Origin: Photorhabdus bodei
GTDB lineage: Bacteria > Pseudomonadota > Gammaproteobacteria > Enterobacterales > Enterobacteriaceae
Assembly: GCF_003287735.1 (NCBI RefSeq)
Contig: NZ_NSCM01000003.1
Span: 174,869-238,868, forward strand
Direction of reading: 5' to 3'
Length of the DNA stretch: 64,000 bases
In this document: positions 42,101-50,310 of the stretch, piece after piece
Layout of the letters: every line of letters begins with the position of its first letter
Numbering within the stretch: position 1 is the first letter of the stretch
Translations under genes and position numbers: made by a program
The notes under the pieces: generated by a model
What the model was told of the DNA's origin: nothing
The model's database searches: none
What the model saw: the letters and a program-made list of their open reading frames with translations, nothing else

Positions 42101-42457
42101 ATGTTTAACAACATCATTATTGACAACTTTTGCAATCCTGACTGCCAAGGGACGTTATCCGCCCCCACCATTAAACTGGCATTAGGTAACCCTGTATGCG
42201 GTGACAAGGTTGATATCGACCTGACACTGGATAACCAAGGGCGGGTAAATAATGCCTGTTTTCGTGCATGGGGATGTACCGCCTCCCTGGCAATGTCTAA
42301 CCAATTTTGTCGTCATGCTAAAGGTAAGACTCTCGAAGAATTGAATGCATTATCGCCTGAGGGAATAGATGCATTATTAGGCGAGTTAGAACCCGCACAG
42401 CAACACTGCCTTGATATGCTGCATAAGCTATTTGAGCAGCTAAAGGGAAAAATATGA
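42101..42457 (+). CDS. IscU/SufU-like iron-sulfur scaffold protein
   Basis: A 118-residue IscU/NifU N-terminal domain protein. All ligand positions of the family are kept: Cys33 and Asp35 in PVCGDKV, Cys59 in AWGCTAS and Cys103 with preceding His in QQHCLDM. Such proteins accept sulfur from a cysteine desulfurase and build a 2Fe-2S cluster or relay persulfide. The start ATG lies 17 bases after the LuxE-like stop, and the stop overlaps the NifS-like start by four bases (ATGA). It is a second copy beyond the housekeeping IscU expected elsewhere in the genome, so a dedicated role is likely. Confidence 0.85.
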   Translation: MFNNIIIDNFCNPDCQGTLSAPTIKLALGNPVCGDKVDIDLTLDNQGRVNNACFRAWGCTASLAMSNQFCRHAKGKTLEELNALSPEGIDALLGELEPAQQHCLDMLHKLFEQLKGKI

Positions 42458-43644
42458 CAAGTCTATATTTCGACTACAACGCCACAACACCGCTAAGTGT
42501 TAAAGCGCAGTTGGCGATTAAAGACGCAATGTCTATTTTTGCTAATCCGTCTAGCCACTACAGCTTAAGCGGCACGGCGAAAAAGTTGCTCACTGACGCT
42601 AGAAGATCGATGGCTGCATTGATGGGCACAGTCCCTGAGCAAATCCTATTTACATCAGGGGGAACCGAAAGTAATAACCAAGCCTTATCCAGCTTGTTAG
42701 CAACACTTTCCGATTCGGATCTGTCTGCTCATCATGTTATTAGCTCTTCCATTGAGCATCCGTCTGTTCTGGCACCGTTACTCTGGTATCAGCAACGCGG
42801 GCTCCAGCTAACGCTGATCAATCCCGATAATCAAGGACGGATCAGTGTACAAAGTATCCAGGAAAACCTACGGCCACAAACACGTCTGATCACATTGATG
42901 GCGATTAACAACGAAACCGGCGTGATCCAGCCCTATGAAGCGGTCGCCTCTTTAGCAAAAGAGGCCGGTGTTTATCTACATATCGATGCAGTACAGGCTA
43001 TTGGTAAGCTTCCTTTTAGCTGTGACACACTTTCCGGCGTAACGACCGTATCTTTCTCCGGCCATAAGTTTAACGGCCCGAAAGGTATTGGCGGGCTCTA
43101 CCATGCACCAGGCATTCAATTAAATCCCTTGCTACATGGTGGAGGGCAAGAACAAGGAGTACGCAGCGGCACTGAGAACACCTTAGGACTTGCTGGACTG
43201 GCAGCAGCAGCTAAAGAATCACTGAACGGCTTGCAAGGACGCTTCAATACTTACAAAACGCTCAGAACAACCTTGCTATCTCTGTTAGATCAATATCATG
43301 TTAACTACCTAATTAATGGTAATACCAATCCAGCGTTTCAGGCACCTTGGACTCTCAATTTAAGTTTCCCTGGTATTCGTGCTGAATCGCTAGCCAGCAG
43401 GCTAGATTTACGTTACGGCATCTCTTTATCCTTAGGATCAGCCTGTAGCAATAACAAATCAACACAACGTTCTCATGTTCTGGCTGCTATGAGGCTCCCC
43501 GATGATCGTATTGATAGTGCGGTACGCATCAGTTTCGGATATACCACAAGCCAAGATGATATTGAGATATTGGCTAGCGCTATCAAACAAGAAACATATA
43601 ACTTACTTAAAATTTCAGGGAAATCTTTAATCACCCAGGAATAA
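42454..43644 (+). CDS. NifS-like cysteine desulfurase
   Basis: A class V aminotransferase-fold cysteine desulfurase (396 residues). The PLP Lys is Lys205 in SGHKFNGPKG, the PLP-stacking His is His102 in SIEHPSV and the PLP Asp is Asp178 in HIDAVQ. The sulfur-bearing Cys331 sits in GSACSNN, the group I (NifS/IscS) loop. It should convert cysteine to alanine and donate persulfide sulfur to the scaffold gene just upstream, with which it overlaps by four bases. This pairing with an acyl-activating enzyme and ACP/ketosynthase genes is unusual. Confidence 0.88.
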   Translation: MTSLYFDYNATTPLSVKAQLAIKDAMSIFANPSSHYSLSGTAKKLLTDARRSMAALMGTVPEQILFTSGGTESNNQALSSLLATLSDSDLSAHHVISSSIEHPSVLAPLLWYQQRGLQLTLINPDNQGRISVQSIQENLRPQTRLITLMAINNETGVIQPYEAVASLAKEAGVYLHIDAVQAIGKLPFSCDTLSGVTTVSFSGHKFNGPKGIGGLYHAPGIQLNPLLHGGGQEQGVRSGTENTLGLAGLAAAAKESLNGLQGRFNTYKTLRTTLLSLLDQYHVNYLINGNTNPAFQAPWTLNLSFPGIRAESLASRLDLRYGISLSLGSACSNNKSTQRSHVLAAMRLPDDRIDSAVRISFGYTTSQDDIEILASAIKQETYNLLKISGKSLITQE

Positions 43645-43702
43645 TAGCAAAACGATATTTAAAAAACGGTGTGGCAGGAATAACGCATTTATTAATTGGT
43701 AC

Positions 43703-43832
43703 CTACACCCTATAGATTTCAAGATGCATCACGACGGCAAGGGAGCGAATCCCCGGGAGCACAGCTAACTATGTGACCGGGGTGAGCGAGTGCAGCCAAC
43801 AAAGAGGCAACTTGAAGGATAACGGGTATATA
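43703..43832. repeat. ERIC (enterobacterial repetitive intergenic consensus) element
   Basis: A 130-base element with imperfect terminal repeats (TACACCCTATAGATTTCAAG and CTTGAAGGATAACGGGTATA) and the ERIC core GTGACCGGGGTGAGCGAGTGC followed by CAGCCAACAAAGA. It lies between the NifS-like gene and the ACP gene, inside the operon, so it will be transcribed and can form a long hairpin that may affect downstream expression. Confidence 0.9.
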
Positions 43833-43884
43833 TTCCTGCACCTAAGCTCCACCAATATTTTTCAAATTTTTAGGGGACATTAAT

Positions 43885-44121
43885 ATGAAACTATTTGAAT
43901 TACTTCAATCTCAAATTACTGAATTAACTGATATCGAACCAGAAGATATTACTCTTGACACCCTGCTTGATGATATTCATCTGGTGAGTCTGGATTTTGT
44001 TTCTATTCAGGTTGCTTTAAAAAGAGAAATGGGAATTCAACTGAATTTCGATAAGTTCCAACGAGATAACACGACGACAATCGGTGATTTCGTCAATTAT
44101 GTCAGTGAATTAACAAAATAA
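43885..44121 (+). CDS. Acyl carrier protein
   Basis: A 78-residue acidic carrier protein. The expected phosphopantetheine site is Ser35 in IHLVSLDFVSI, where the classic D-S-L is V-S-L. The four-helix pattern and acidic helix are present. It has a good AGGGGAC ribosome binding site. It probably carries growing acyl chains for the ketosynthase, dehydratase and ketoreductase encoded next. The missing Asp before Ser could change recognition by the phosphopantetheinyl transferase. Confidence 0.82.
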   Translation: MKLFELLQSQITELTDIEPEDITLDTLLDDIHLVSLDFVSIQVALKREMGIQLNFDKFQRDNTTTIGDFVNYVSELTK

Positions 44122-44140
44122 TCATCACCAATGCACTTGG

Positions 44141-44180
44141 ATGTTAGCTGTCTATGACGATATCACAATGCAGCTAACAT
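44141..44180 (+). terminator. Intraoperonic hairpin between ACP and ketosynthase genes
   Basis: ATGTTAGCTG and CAGCTAACAT form a perfect 10-bp inverted repeat with a 20-base loop, then TCATTTTTATG. It may act as a partial terminator or processing site that separates the ACP from the ketosynthase genes. Confidence 0.55.
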
Positions 44181-44275
44181 TCATTTTTATGATGCTTTTA
44201 TCTGCCAATCCTATTATTTGGTTGTATTAAAAATAAAGCATGTCACCAGGAAATAAATTTTGGAGATAATGTTTC

Positions 44276-45541
44276 ATGAATATTCAAACAGGCTATCACC
44301 GCGTTGCCGTCACAGGCTATGGTTCTATCTGTTCACTTGGGCAAAATACCCAAGAAATTTGGGACGCAATTCTAAACTATCGTGTAGGCTACAAAAAGGA
44401 AGACCACCCAGACGTTTCTGTCGTAGCAAAGTTTTTCGGCAATATCCCTTTTTCTCCTGATGTATCTCGGTTTTCCAAAAAGTTATTAAAGAACCTGCCC
44501 AAATTCAGCAAACTTGGGCTGATTGCTGCGGATGAAGCAATCAAGATGGCATTTGGTCACGATAAAGCCGCTCTTGACGAAAATTATTCTCCTTTTGAAT
44601 GCGGCGTCATTTTTGGCACTGGCTGGGGTGGAGAAGATGCAACCGTTGAAAACAGCCATTCCTATGCTGATCAAGGCATTGCTTCACCTATGACCAATAT
44701 TATGTCTATGCACAGCGTAGGGACAGCGGCAATTTCAATGAACTGGAATTTACGGGGATATCAAAATACCCCGGTTGCAGCTTGTGCAACTGGCAGTATG
44801 GCGATAGGTGATGCGTTTGAACTTATCCGTAGTGGACGCACTAAAATGATGCTAGCAGGGGGCGGTGAAAGCATCAGAGATCCATTCATTGTCTGGAGTA
44901 TCGACATTCTTGGAGCATTGAGTAAAGAACAGGAATCTGTCGAAAAGGCCTGCTGCCCATTCAGTAAAGATCGTAGTGGTTTTGTTATGTCGGAAGGTGC
45001 CGCAATATTATGCCTTGAAGACTATGACAGCGCTGTTGCCAGGGGAGCCAAAATACTGGCGGAAGTGATTGGCTATGGCAATAACTCTGATGCGTCAGAT
45101 ATGACAGCCCCGGCACCAGATTGCAAAGGACGGGTCATGGCGATTCAGATGGCGCTGGAACAGGCCAAGCTCTCCACCTCAGATATTCACTATATTAATG
45201 CTCATGGGACATCAACCCCATTAAACGACATTAACGAAACCGATGTTCTAAAAATAAGCCTGGGCGAGCACGCTTATCGTATCCCTATTTCCAGTACAAA
45301 ATCCTATACAGGCCATCTTATTGCCGGAGCCGGAGCAATTGAATCCATTTTCTGTCTCAAAGCGATAGAGACAGCAACAATTCCCGCAACGATGCACTTG
45401 AATAACCCTGATCCGCTATGCGATCTGGATTATGTCCCCAATACCCACCGAACTCACCAAGTTGTTGACACTGCTTTAAATGTTAACTACGGATTCGGTG
45501 GCACAAACTGTGCACTTATTTTCAGGAAAGCCGACAGATGA
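44276..45541 (+). CDS. Beta-ketoacyl-ACP synthase (FabF/KAS II type)
   Basis: A 421-residue thiolase-fold ketosynthase. The full catalytic set is present: Cys170 in VAACATGSM, His310 in NAHGTSTPLND, and Lys342/His347 in STKSYTGHLI. It should perform decarboxylative condensation of malonyl-ACP with an acyl starter. It differs from the housekeeping FabF in sequence and stands with its own ACP, dehydratase and reductase. No chain-length-factor partner is seen. The stop overlaps the next gene by four bases (ATGA), and GGAGATA lies upstream of the start. Confidence 0.88.
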   Translation: MNIQTGYHRVAVTGYGSICSLGQNTQEIWDAILNYRVGYKKEDHPDVSVVAKFFGNIPFSPDVSRFSKKLLKNLPKFSKLGLIAADEAIKMAFGHDKAALDENYSPFECGVIFGTGWGGEDATVENSHSYADQGIASPMTNIMSMHSVGTAAISMNWNLRGYQNTPVAACATGSMAIGDAFELIRSGRTKMMLAGGGESIRDPFIVWSIDILGALSKEQESVEKACCPFSKDRSGFVMSEGAAILCLEDYDSAVARGAKILAEVIGYGNNSDASDMTAPAPDCKGRVMAIQMALEQAKLSTSDIHYINAHGTSTPLNDINETDVLKISLGEHAYRIPISSTKSYTGHLIAGAGAIESIFCLKAIETATIPATMHLNNPDPLCDLDYVPNTHRTHQVVDTALNVNYGFGGTNCALIFRKADR

Positions 45542-46353
45542 ACGTTCAATTTCGTAAAGAAGATCTCAGTCAATGGGCTAAATTCTCTGGCGACTACAAT
45601 CCTATCCATTTTGATGAAAAAATCGCTAGAGAAGTCGGGTTGGGTGGTATTGCAGTACACGGCATGCTGGCAATGATCCCGCTCAAAAGCGGATACGATT
45701 ATCTGTCACAACCAAATGGGGAAATGGGCAGACAGTGGCACGTTAATTTACGCAATCCCGTACCTCTGGATGCCTGCTATTGCGTCAAAACTAAGCACAC
45801 TGACCGAAATGGGAAAACGACCTTTAATCTGCAAGACGAAACAACCAACCTGAAACCTCTAGTTGGTCACTATAGTTGTTTCGATTTTTCACAAAAAACT
45901 AGCTTTCCCGAAAAACCACGTTGCCAAGTTCCCATACAAGAGACAATAAAAAAATCCATCGAATTTAAACATACCTTTCCGGAAGTCAATGAATTCTGGA
46001 TCTTTCTTGATGCTCTGATGTTTTATCTTTTTATGCAGCAAAGTGCCAAAACTGCACTAGCAACAGAATTTAAAACCTATTTTGGCAAACAAGAACATGA
46101 TGAAACATGCCTCAAAGATCTCATTGTTTTGCATGTTATGCACACTGTGAGTTTCTCTCCAGCGCTGCTTAATCGCCAAATCCCAGATGAAATGCCAAAT
46201 ATCGAATATACGATCCTACCAAAAGATACATTCGACGTTGATGGTTCGTTATACGGTACGTTGGAAATCCCGATCTGGCTGAATGGCAAAATCTCTTTAG
46301 TTGTTGAGATGAGTCTGATGGGAACAACAAAAAGAAAGCAGATTGCCAACTAA
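45538..46353 (+). CDS. MaoC-like dehydratase (hotdog fold)
   Basis: A 271-residue protein whose N-terminal half is a MaoC/R-specific hydratase domain. The hydratase motif is FSGDYNPIHFD (residues 16-26) with Asp19 and His24 as the likely catalytic pair, and VHGML follows. The C-terminal half is less clear and may be a degenerate second hotdog repeat. In this setting it should dehydrate 3-hydroxyacyl-ACP to trans-2-enoyl-ACP. It is translationally coupled to the ketosynthase. Confidence 0.8.
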   Translation: MNVQFRKEDLSQWAKFSGDYNPIHFDEKIAREVGLGGIAVHGMLAMIPLKSGYDYLSQPNGEMGRQWHVNLRNPVPLDACYCVKTKHTDRNGKTTFNLQDETTNLKPLVGHYSCFDFSQKTSFPEKPRCQVPIQETIKKSIEFKHTFPEVNEFWIFLDALMFYLFMQQSAKTALATEFKTYFGKQEHDETCLKDLIVLHVMHTVSFSPALLNRQIPDEMPNIEYTILPKDTFDVDGSLYGTLEIPIWLNGKISLVVEMSLMGTTKRKQIAN

Positions 46354-46409
46354 GATTTAATGAATGCGGTATTGGCAGACGGATGGCAAAAATTTAGAGG
46401 AATAACTTA

Positions 46410-47153
46410 ATGAGTATCAGCACCCCTTGGGTTTTTATTTCAGGAGGATCACGTGGTATTGGCAAAGGCATAGTAAAAATGCTGGCTGCTCAGAACTATC
46501 ACGTGGTTTTTACCTATAAATCAAGCACAAATGAAGCTCAAACATTATGTCAGGAAATTGAACAGCAAGGTTATCGCTGTGAGGGCTATCAATGTGATGT
46601 CTCAAACGCCGAAGAAGTCAAAACATTGTCAACAGAGCTTATCTCACGATATGGCTCTCCCTATGCCATCATCAATAACGCCGGAATTACACAAGATGCA
46701 TTACTGATAAATATGAAAGAAGAAGAGTGGCACAATGTCATTTCTACCAATCTTTCTTCTGTTTATTTAGTTAATCACGCTTTTCTCCCTGAAATGATTA
46801 CTGCGGGAGAAGGCTGCATTATCCACATAAGCTCAGTCACTGCGTTTAAAGCCAACTCAGGGCAAGTTAACTACGCTGCAACCAAAGCCGCTATGATCGG
46901 TATTACCCGCTCGTTAGCGGTTGAAGTTGGCCGATTTAATGTTCGAGTCAATACCGTTGCGCCTGGCTTGATTGATACTGAAATGTTGGATCATATCCCT
47001 GCATCACACAGGAAAAAACTGTTATCTACCATTCCATTGGGCCGTTTAGGTTCAGTGGAAGATATTGCTCTGGCAATCAATTTCCTGCTCAGCCCCGGAG
47101 GACGCTACATCACCGGGCAAACATTCGTTATTGATGGAGGAATGACTGCCTGA
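46410..47153 (+). CDS. 3-oxoacyl-ACP reductase (FabG type)
   Basis: A 247-residue classical short-chain dehydrogenase. The cofactor motif is SGGSRGIGKG (residues 11-20), NNAGI is at about 89-93, and the catalytic triad is Ser141/142 in HISSVTAF with Tyr155-x3-Lys159 in NYAATKAA. The C-terminal VNTVAPGLIDTEM and ITGQTFVIDGG are typical of FabG. It reduces 3-ketoacyl-ACP made by the ketosynthase. It is the last gene of the biosynthetic run; no enoyl reductase, thioesterase or phosphopantetheinyl transferase is present here. Confidence 0.87.
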   Translation: MSISTPWVFISGGSRGIGKGIVKMLAAQNYHVVFTYKSSTNEAQTLCQEIEQQGYRCEGYQCDVSNAEEVKTLSTELISRYGSPYAIINNAGITQDALLINMKEEEWHNVISTNLSSVYLVNHAFLPEMITAGEGCIIHISSVTAFKANSGQVNYAATKAAMIGITRSLAVEVGRFNVRVNTVAPGLIDTEMLDHIPASHRKKLLSTIPLGRLGSVEDIALAINFLLSPGGRYITGQTFVIDGGMTA

Positions 47154-47475
47154 GTCAGTTAAATAATTAACATCAATGGCTTCGTATCCCTATTATGTGA
47201 TTATTTGTACCCAGATAAATGTTCTGGGTACTGACACAAAATACTGTTAATCATTACCAGATAGACAATCCAGCCTCTCTGATAAATGTTAATAACGATA
47301 ATAAACAATTTTAATATTAAATCATGCTTTTGGCGTTAAGTGCTAAATATTAGCAATTTTCATTTTATCAGATGAGAAGGGCTTGACCTTGTAGTCGACT
47401 CCAAGGTGTTTAATCAAATATAAGCACATTAATTAAGACGAATTTATTTTTAATCACTGTGATGGGAGAGAACAC
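47154..47475. other. Spacer between the FabG-type gene and the export pair
   Basis: A 322-base AT-rich spacer without a gene. A perfect 9-bp inverted repeat (GTACCCAGA, 47207-47215, and TCTGGGTAC, 47223-47231) may end the biosynthetic transcript, though no T-run follows. The right part probably holds the promoter of the EmrA-like gene. Confidence 0.5.
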
Positions 47476-48648
47476 ATGGACGGAGAAATACAATCACCTC
47501 CGCTTAATGAGAAAAAGTCAAAACGTAAGTTAACACTGATCCTCGCAACTCTCTTATTTATTTTTGCCGGGTTAGGTTACTTCGCCTATTGGCTTATTTC
47601 ATTACGTCATTATCAAGCAACTGATGATGCTTACGTTGTTGGTAATCAGGTACAAGTAATGGCCCAGATCACCGGCAGCGTAACCGCTATTTATGCTGAT
47701 AATACCGACTTCGTTCAGCAAGGCGATATTTTGCTACGTTTAGACTCTATTGATGCGGAACATGCTTTTGAGCGAGCGAAAAATATATTGGCTAATAATG
47801 TCAGACAAACTCACCAAACCATTATTGATAATGAAAAACTATTGGCTAATATTGCGCTCAAACAAACGGCATTACAACAGGCTCAAGATGATTTAAAACG
47901 TCGTGAACATCTGGGACTCACAGGTGCTATCGCCAAAGAAAATCTGATTCATTCCCGCAATAGCGTGCAAATGGCAAAATCTGAGCTAAATGTTGCCCGA
48001 CAACAATATTATGCTAACAAAGCACTAGTTATAGACACCCCATTAAATCAACAACCTGCCATTAAACTGGCCGCTTCCCAACTCCGCGATGCATGGTTAA
48101 CCTTACAGCGCACCCAGATTGTAGCGCCGGTAACAGGATACGTTTCACGCCGCAGTGTTCAAGTAGGCTCACAAATAAAAAGTGGCGCTCCATTGATGGT
48201 TATCGTACCCGCTAATCAACTTTGGGTCGAAGCTAACTTTAAAGAAGTTCAACTCGCCAATGTCCGTATTGGTCAACCCGTAACACTGATTAGCGATTTC
48301 TATGGCAATGATGTCATTTATAAAGGTCAGATCGTTGGTCTTGATATGGGAACTGGCAGTGCATTTTCTTTATTACCAGCACAAAATGCCACCGGTAACT
48401 GGATCAAAGTGGTTCAACGTTTACCTGTCCGGGTTGAACTAGAAGCACAACAACTTATCGATCATCCTTTACGCATCGGTTTATCCATGCACGCCACGGT
48501 TGATACCCGAAATCGGGATGGTCTGGTGCTTGCCGACACGCCTCGTAATGGCATTGTTTATGAAACCAACGTCTTAACTTACAACACCGGAGAAATTGAT
48601 CAGCTAATTAACGAAATCATTCAAGTTAATACCAGTCAAAATAAGTGA
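47476..48648 (+). CDS. EmrA-like membrane fusion protein
   Basis: A 390-residue HlyD/EmrA-family periplasmic adaptor. It has a cytoplasmic start, one membrane segment at about residues 18-41, the biotinyl-lipoyl motif ATDDAYVVGNQVQVMAQITG, a helical hairpin (about 90-190) and VAPVTGYVSRRSVQVG with WVEANFKEVQLANVRIG, both EmrA hallmarks. It links an inner-membrane pump with an outer-membrane channel. The EmrB-like gene follows after seven bases. Substrate is unknown; gene order suggests the island product. Confidence 0.9.
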   Translation: MDGEIQSPPLNEKKSKRKLTLILATLLFIFAGLGYFAYWLISLRHYQATDDAYVVGNQVQVMAQITGSVTAIYADNTDFVQQGDILLRLDSIDAEHAFERAKNILANNVRQTHQTIIDNEKLLANIALKQTALQQAQDDLKRREHLGLTGAIAKENLIHSRNSVQMAKSELNVARQQYYANKALVIDTPLNQQPAIKLAASQLRDAWLTLQRTQIVAPVTGYVSRRSVQVGSQIKSGAPLMVIVPANQLWVEANFKEVQLANVRIGQPVTLISDFYGNDVIYKGQIVGLDMGTGSAFSLLPAQNATGNWIKVVQRLPVRVELEAQQLIDHPLRIGLSMHATVDTRNRDGLVLADTPRNGIVYETNVLTYNTGEIDQLINEIIQVNTSQNK

Positions 48649-48655
48649 GGTTAAC

Positions 48656-50173
48656 ATGCTAAAAGAGCCATTATCAGGAGCCAAACTTGGCTGGCTAACC
48701 CTGGCTTTAGCATTAGCCGCTTTTTTACAAATATTGGATCTGACTATTGCTAACGTTGCAATATCAACAATTGCTGGAGATCTGGGTTCATCAGTATCAC
48801 AAGGTACTTGGGTAATTACTTCATTTGCTGTTGCTAACGCGATCTCTATCCCATTAACTGGCTGGTTAGCAAAACGGTTCGGGGAAGTCCGGGTTTTCTT
48901 AATTTCAATGATCTTGTTTGTGATCACTTCCTGGTTATGTGGTATTGCTAATAGCTTGGAAATGTTGATCATTTCCCGCGTTCTACAAGGTATCTCAGCC
49001 GGGCCAATTATGCCCCTTTCGCAAAGTTTGCTACTCAACAACTATCCTCCGCTAAAACGCAATATGGCATTGGCACTGTGGTCAATGACTATCGTTATCG
49101 CTCCGGTTTGTGGTCCGATACTCGGCGGTTGGATCAGCGACAATTACCATTGGGGATGGATCTTTCTCATCAATGTTCCAGTTGGCTTTGTTGCCATTGC
49201 TATCACCTGGATGCTGTTAAAAGACCGGGAAACTGAAACAACAGCTAGGTCAATTGATATCGTAGGACTAATTTTATTGGTCATCGGTGTTGGTTGTTTT
49301 CAGCTATTGCTTGATAGAGGAAAAGAGCTTGATTGGTTCAACTCAACAGAAATTATTGCATTAGCCATTATCTCAGTTATTGCCATAACTTTCCTGATCA
49401 TCTGGGAATTCACCGATGATGATCCGATCATTGATTTATCACTATTTAAATCACGTAATTTTACTATCGGTACTTTATGTATCAGTTTGGCTTTCCTACT
49501 CCATATAGGCACTCTGGTTTTGCAGCCTCAACTATTGCAAATGGTATTTGGTTATACAGCCACTTGGGCAGGATTGGTAATGGCTCCATTAGGAATAGTG
49601 CCGATAATGCTCGTTCCACTCATTGGTCGTTTTAGTTCAAAAATTGATATGCGTTATTTGGTTATGTTTAGCTTTATCATTTTTGCACTCTGTTTCTTTT
49701 GGAGAACGAATACCTTTGAGCTATCAATGGACTTTGCCACCGCTGCCTGGCCACAATTTATTCAGGGCTTTGCTATCGCCTGTTTAATTATGCCACTAAC
49801 AGCCATTATATTATCTGACGTTGAACCCGCTAAAATTGCCTCTGCCGGTAGCTTGTTCAACTTTTTACGCACGCTGGCAACATCCGTAGGTACTTCAATT
49901 ACCACCACCATGTGGTCCCGTCGCGAAGCTGTCCACCACGTTCAGTTAACTGAATCGATAACTCCCCATAATCCTATTGCCCAACAAGCCTATGAAAAAA
50001 TGGAACAACTAGGGATGTCACACACCCAAGTCAGTCACTCTCTGGCACGTGAAATCACTAATCAGGGATTGATTATTGCTGCTAACGAGATTTATTGGCT
50101 ATTTGGCTTTATTTTTCTGATCTTGCTGATCTTTATCTGGTTGGCAAAACCCACTGTTGGAGAAAAGAAATAG
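48656..50173 (+). CDS. EmrB-like DHA2 family MFS exporter
   Basis: A 505-residue drug:proton antiporter with about 14 membrane segments. The DHA2 signature LDLTIANVAISTIAGDLG is near residues 25-42, motif A-like GWLAKRFGEVRVF and motif C-like APVCGPILGGWISDN follow. It forms a tripartite pump with the EmrA-like protein and a TolC-type channel encoded elsewhere. It closes the island; ilvA lies convergent to it. Confidence 0.9.
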   Translation: MLKEPLSGAKLGWLTLALALAAFLQILDLTIANVAISTIAGDLGSSVSQGTWVITSFAVANAISIPLTGWLAKRFGEVRVFLISMILFVITSWLCGIANSLEMLIISRVLQGISAGPIMPLSQSLLLNNYPPLKRNMALALWSMTIVIAPVCGPILGGWISDNYHWGWIFLINVPVGFVAIAITWMLLKDRETETTARSIDIVGLILLVIGVGCFQLLLDRGKELDWFNSTEIIALAIISVIAITFLIIWEFTDDDPIIDLSLFKSRNFTIGTLCISLAFLLHIGTLVLQPQLLQMVFGYTATWAGLVMAPLGIVPIMLVPLIGRFSSKIDMRYLVMFSFIIFALCFFWRTNTFELSMDFATAAWPQFIQGFAIACLIMPLTAIILSDVEPAKIASAGSLFNFLRTLATSVGTSITTTMWSRREAVHHVQLTESITPHNPIAQQAYEKMEQLGMSHTQVSHSLAREITNQGLIIAANEIYWLFGFIFLILLIFIWLAKPTVGEKK

Positions 50174-50240
50174 CACAATAATCAAAGAATTTATTATAGA
50201 GCTCTTTCCAGTGGAACCTAGGCGAATATTAAATCTTATC

Positions 50241-50269
50241 AAAATAGCACCTTATCCAGGCGCTATTTT
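50241..50269. terminator. Bidirectional terminator between the exporter and ilvA
   Basis: AAAATAGC and GCTATTTT form an 8-bp outer stem with an inner CC/GG pairing (one mismatch) and A/T runs at both ends. It can end both the EmrB-like transcript and the ilvGMEDA transcript. Confidence 0.8.
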
Positions 50270-50310
50270 GTCGTTTTATAGAACATGTTTTTTCATTACC
50301 AAGACACCGA

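Noticed and set aside
40906..47153. The cluster as an aryl polyene or dialkylresorcinol locus
   Set aside because: There is no aromatic starter gene such as an ammonia lyase, no second ketosynthase or chain-length factor, no DarA/DarB-type cyclising synthase, and the sulfur pair is foreign to those loci.
38338..50173. The island as a lux operon
   Set aside because: Only a LuxE-like gene is present; no luciferase subunits, LuxC or LuxD genes are seen.
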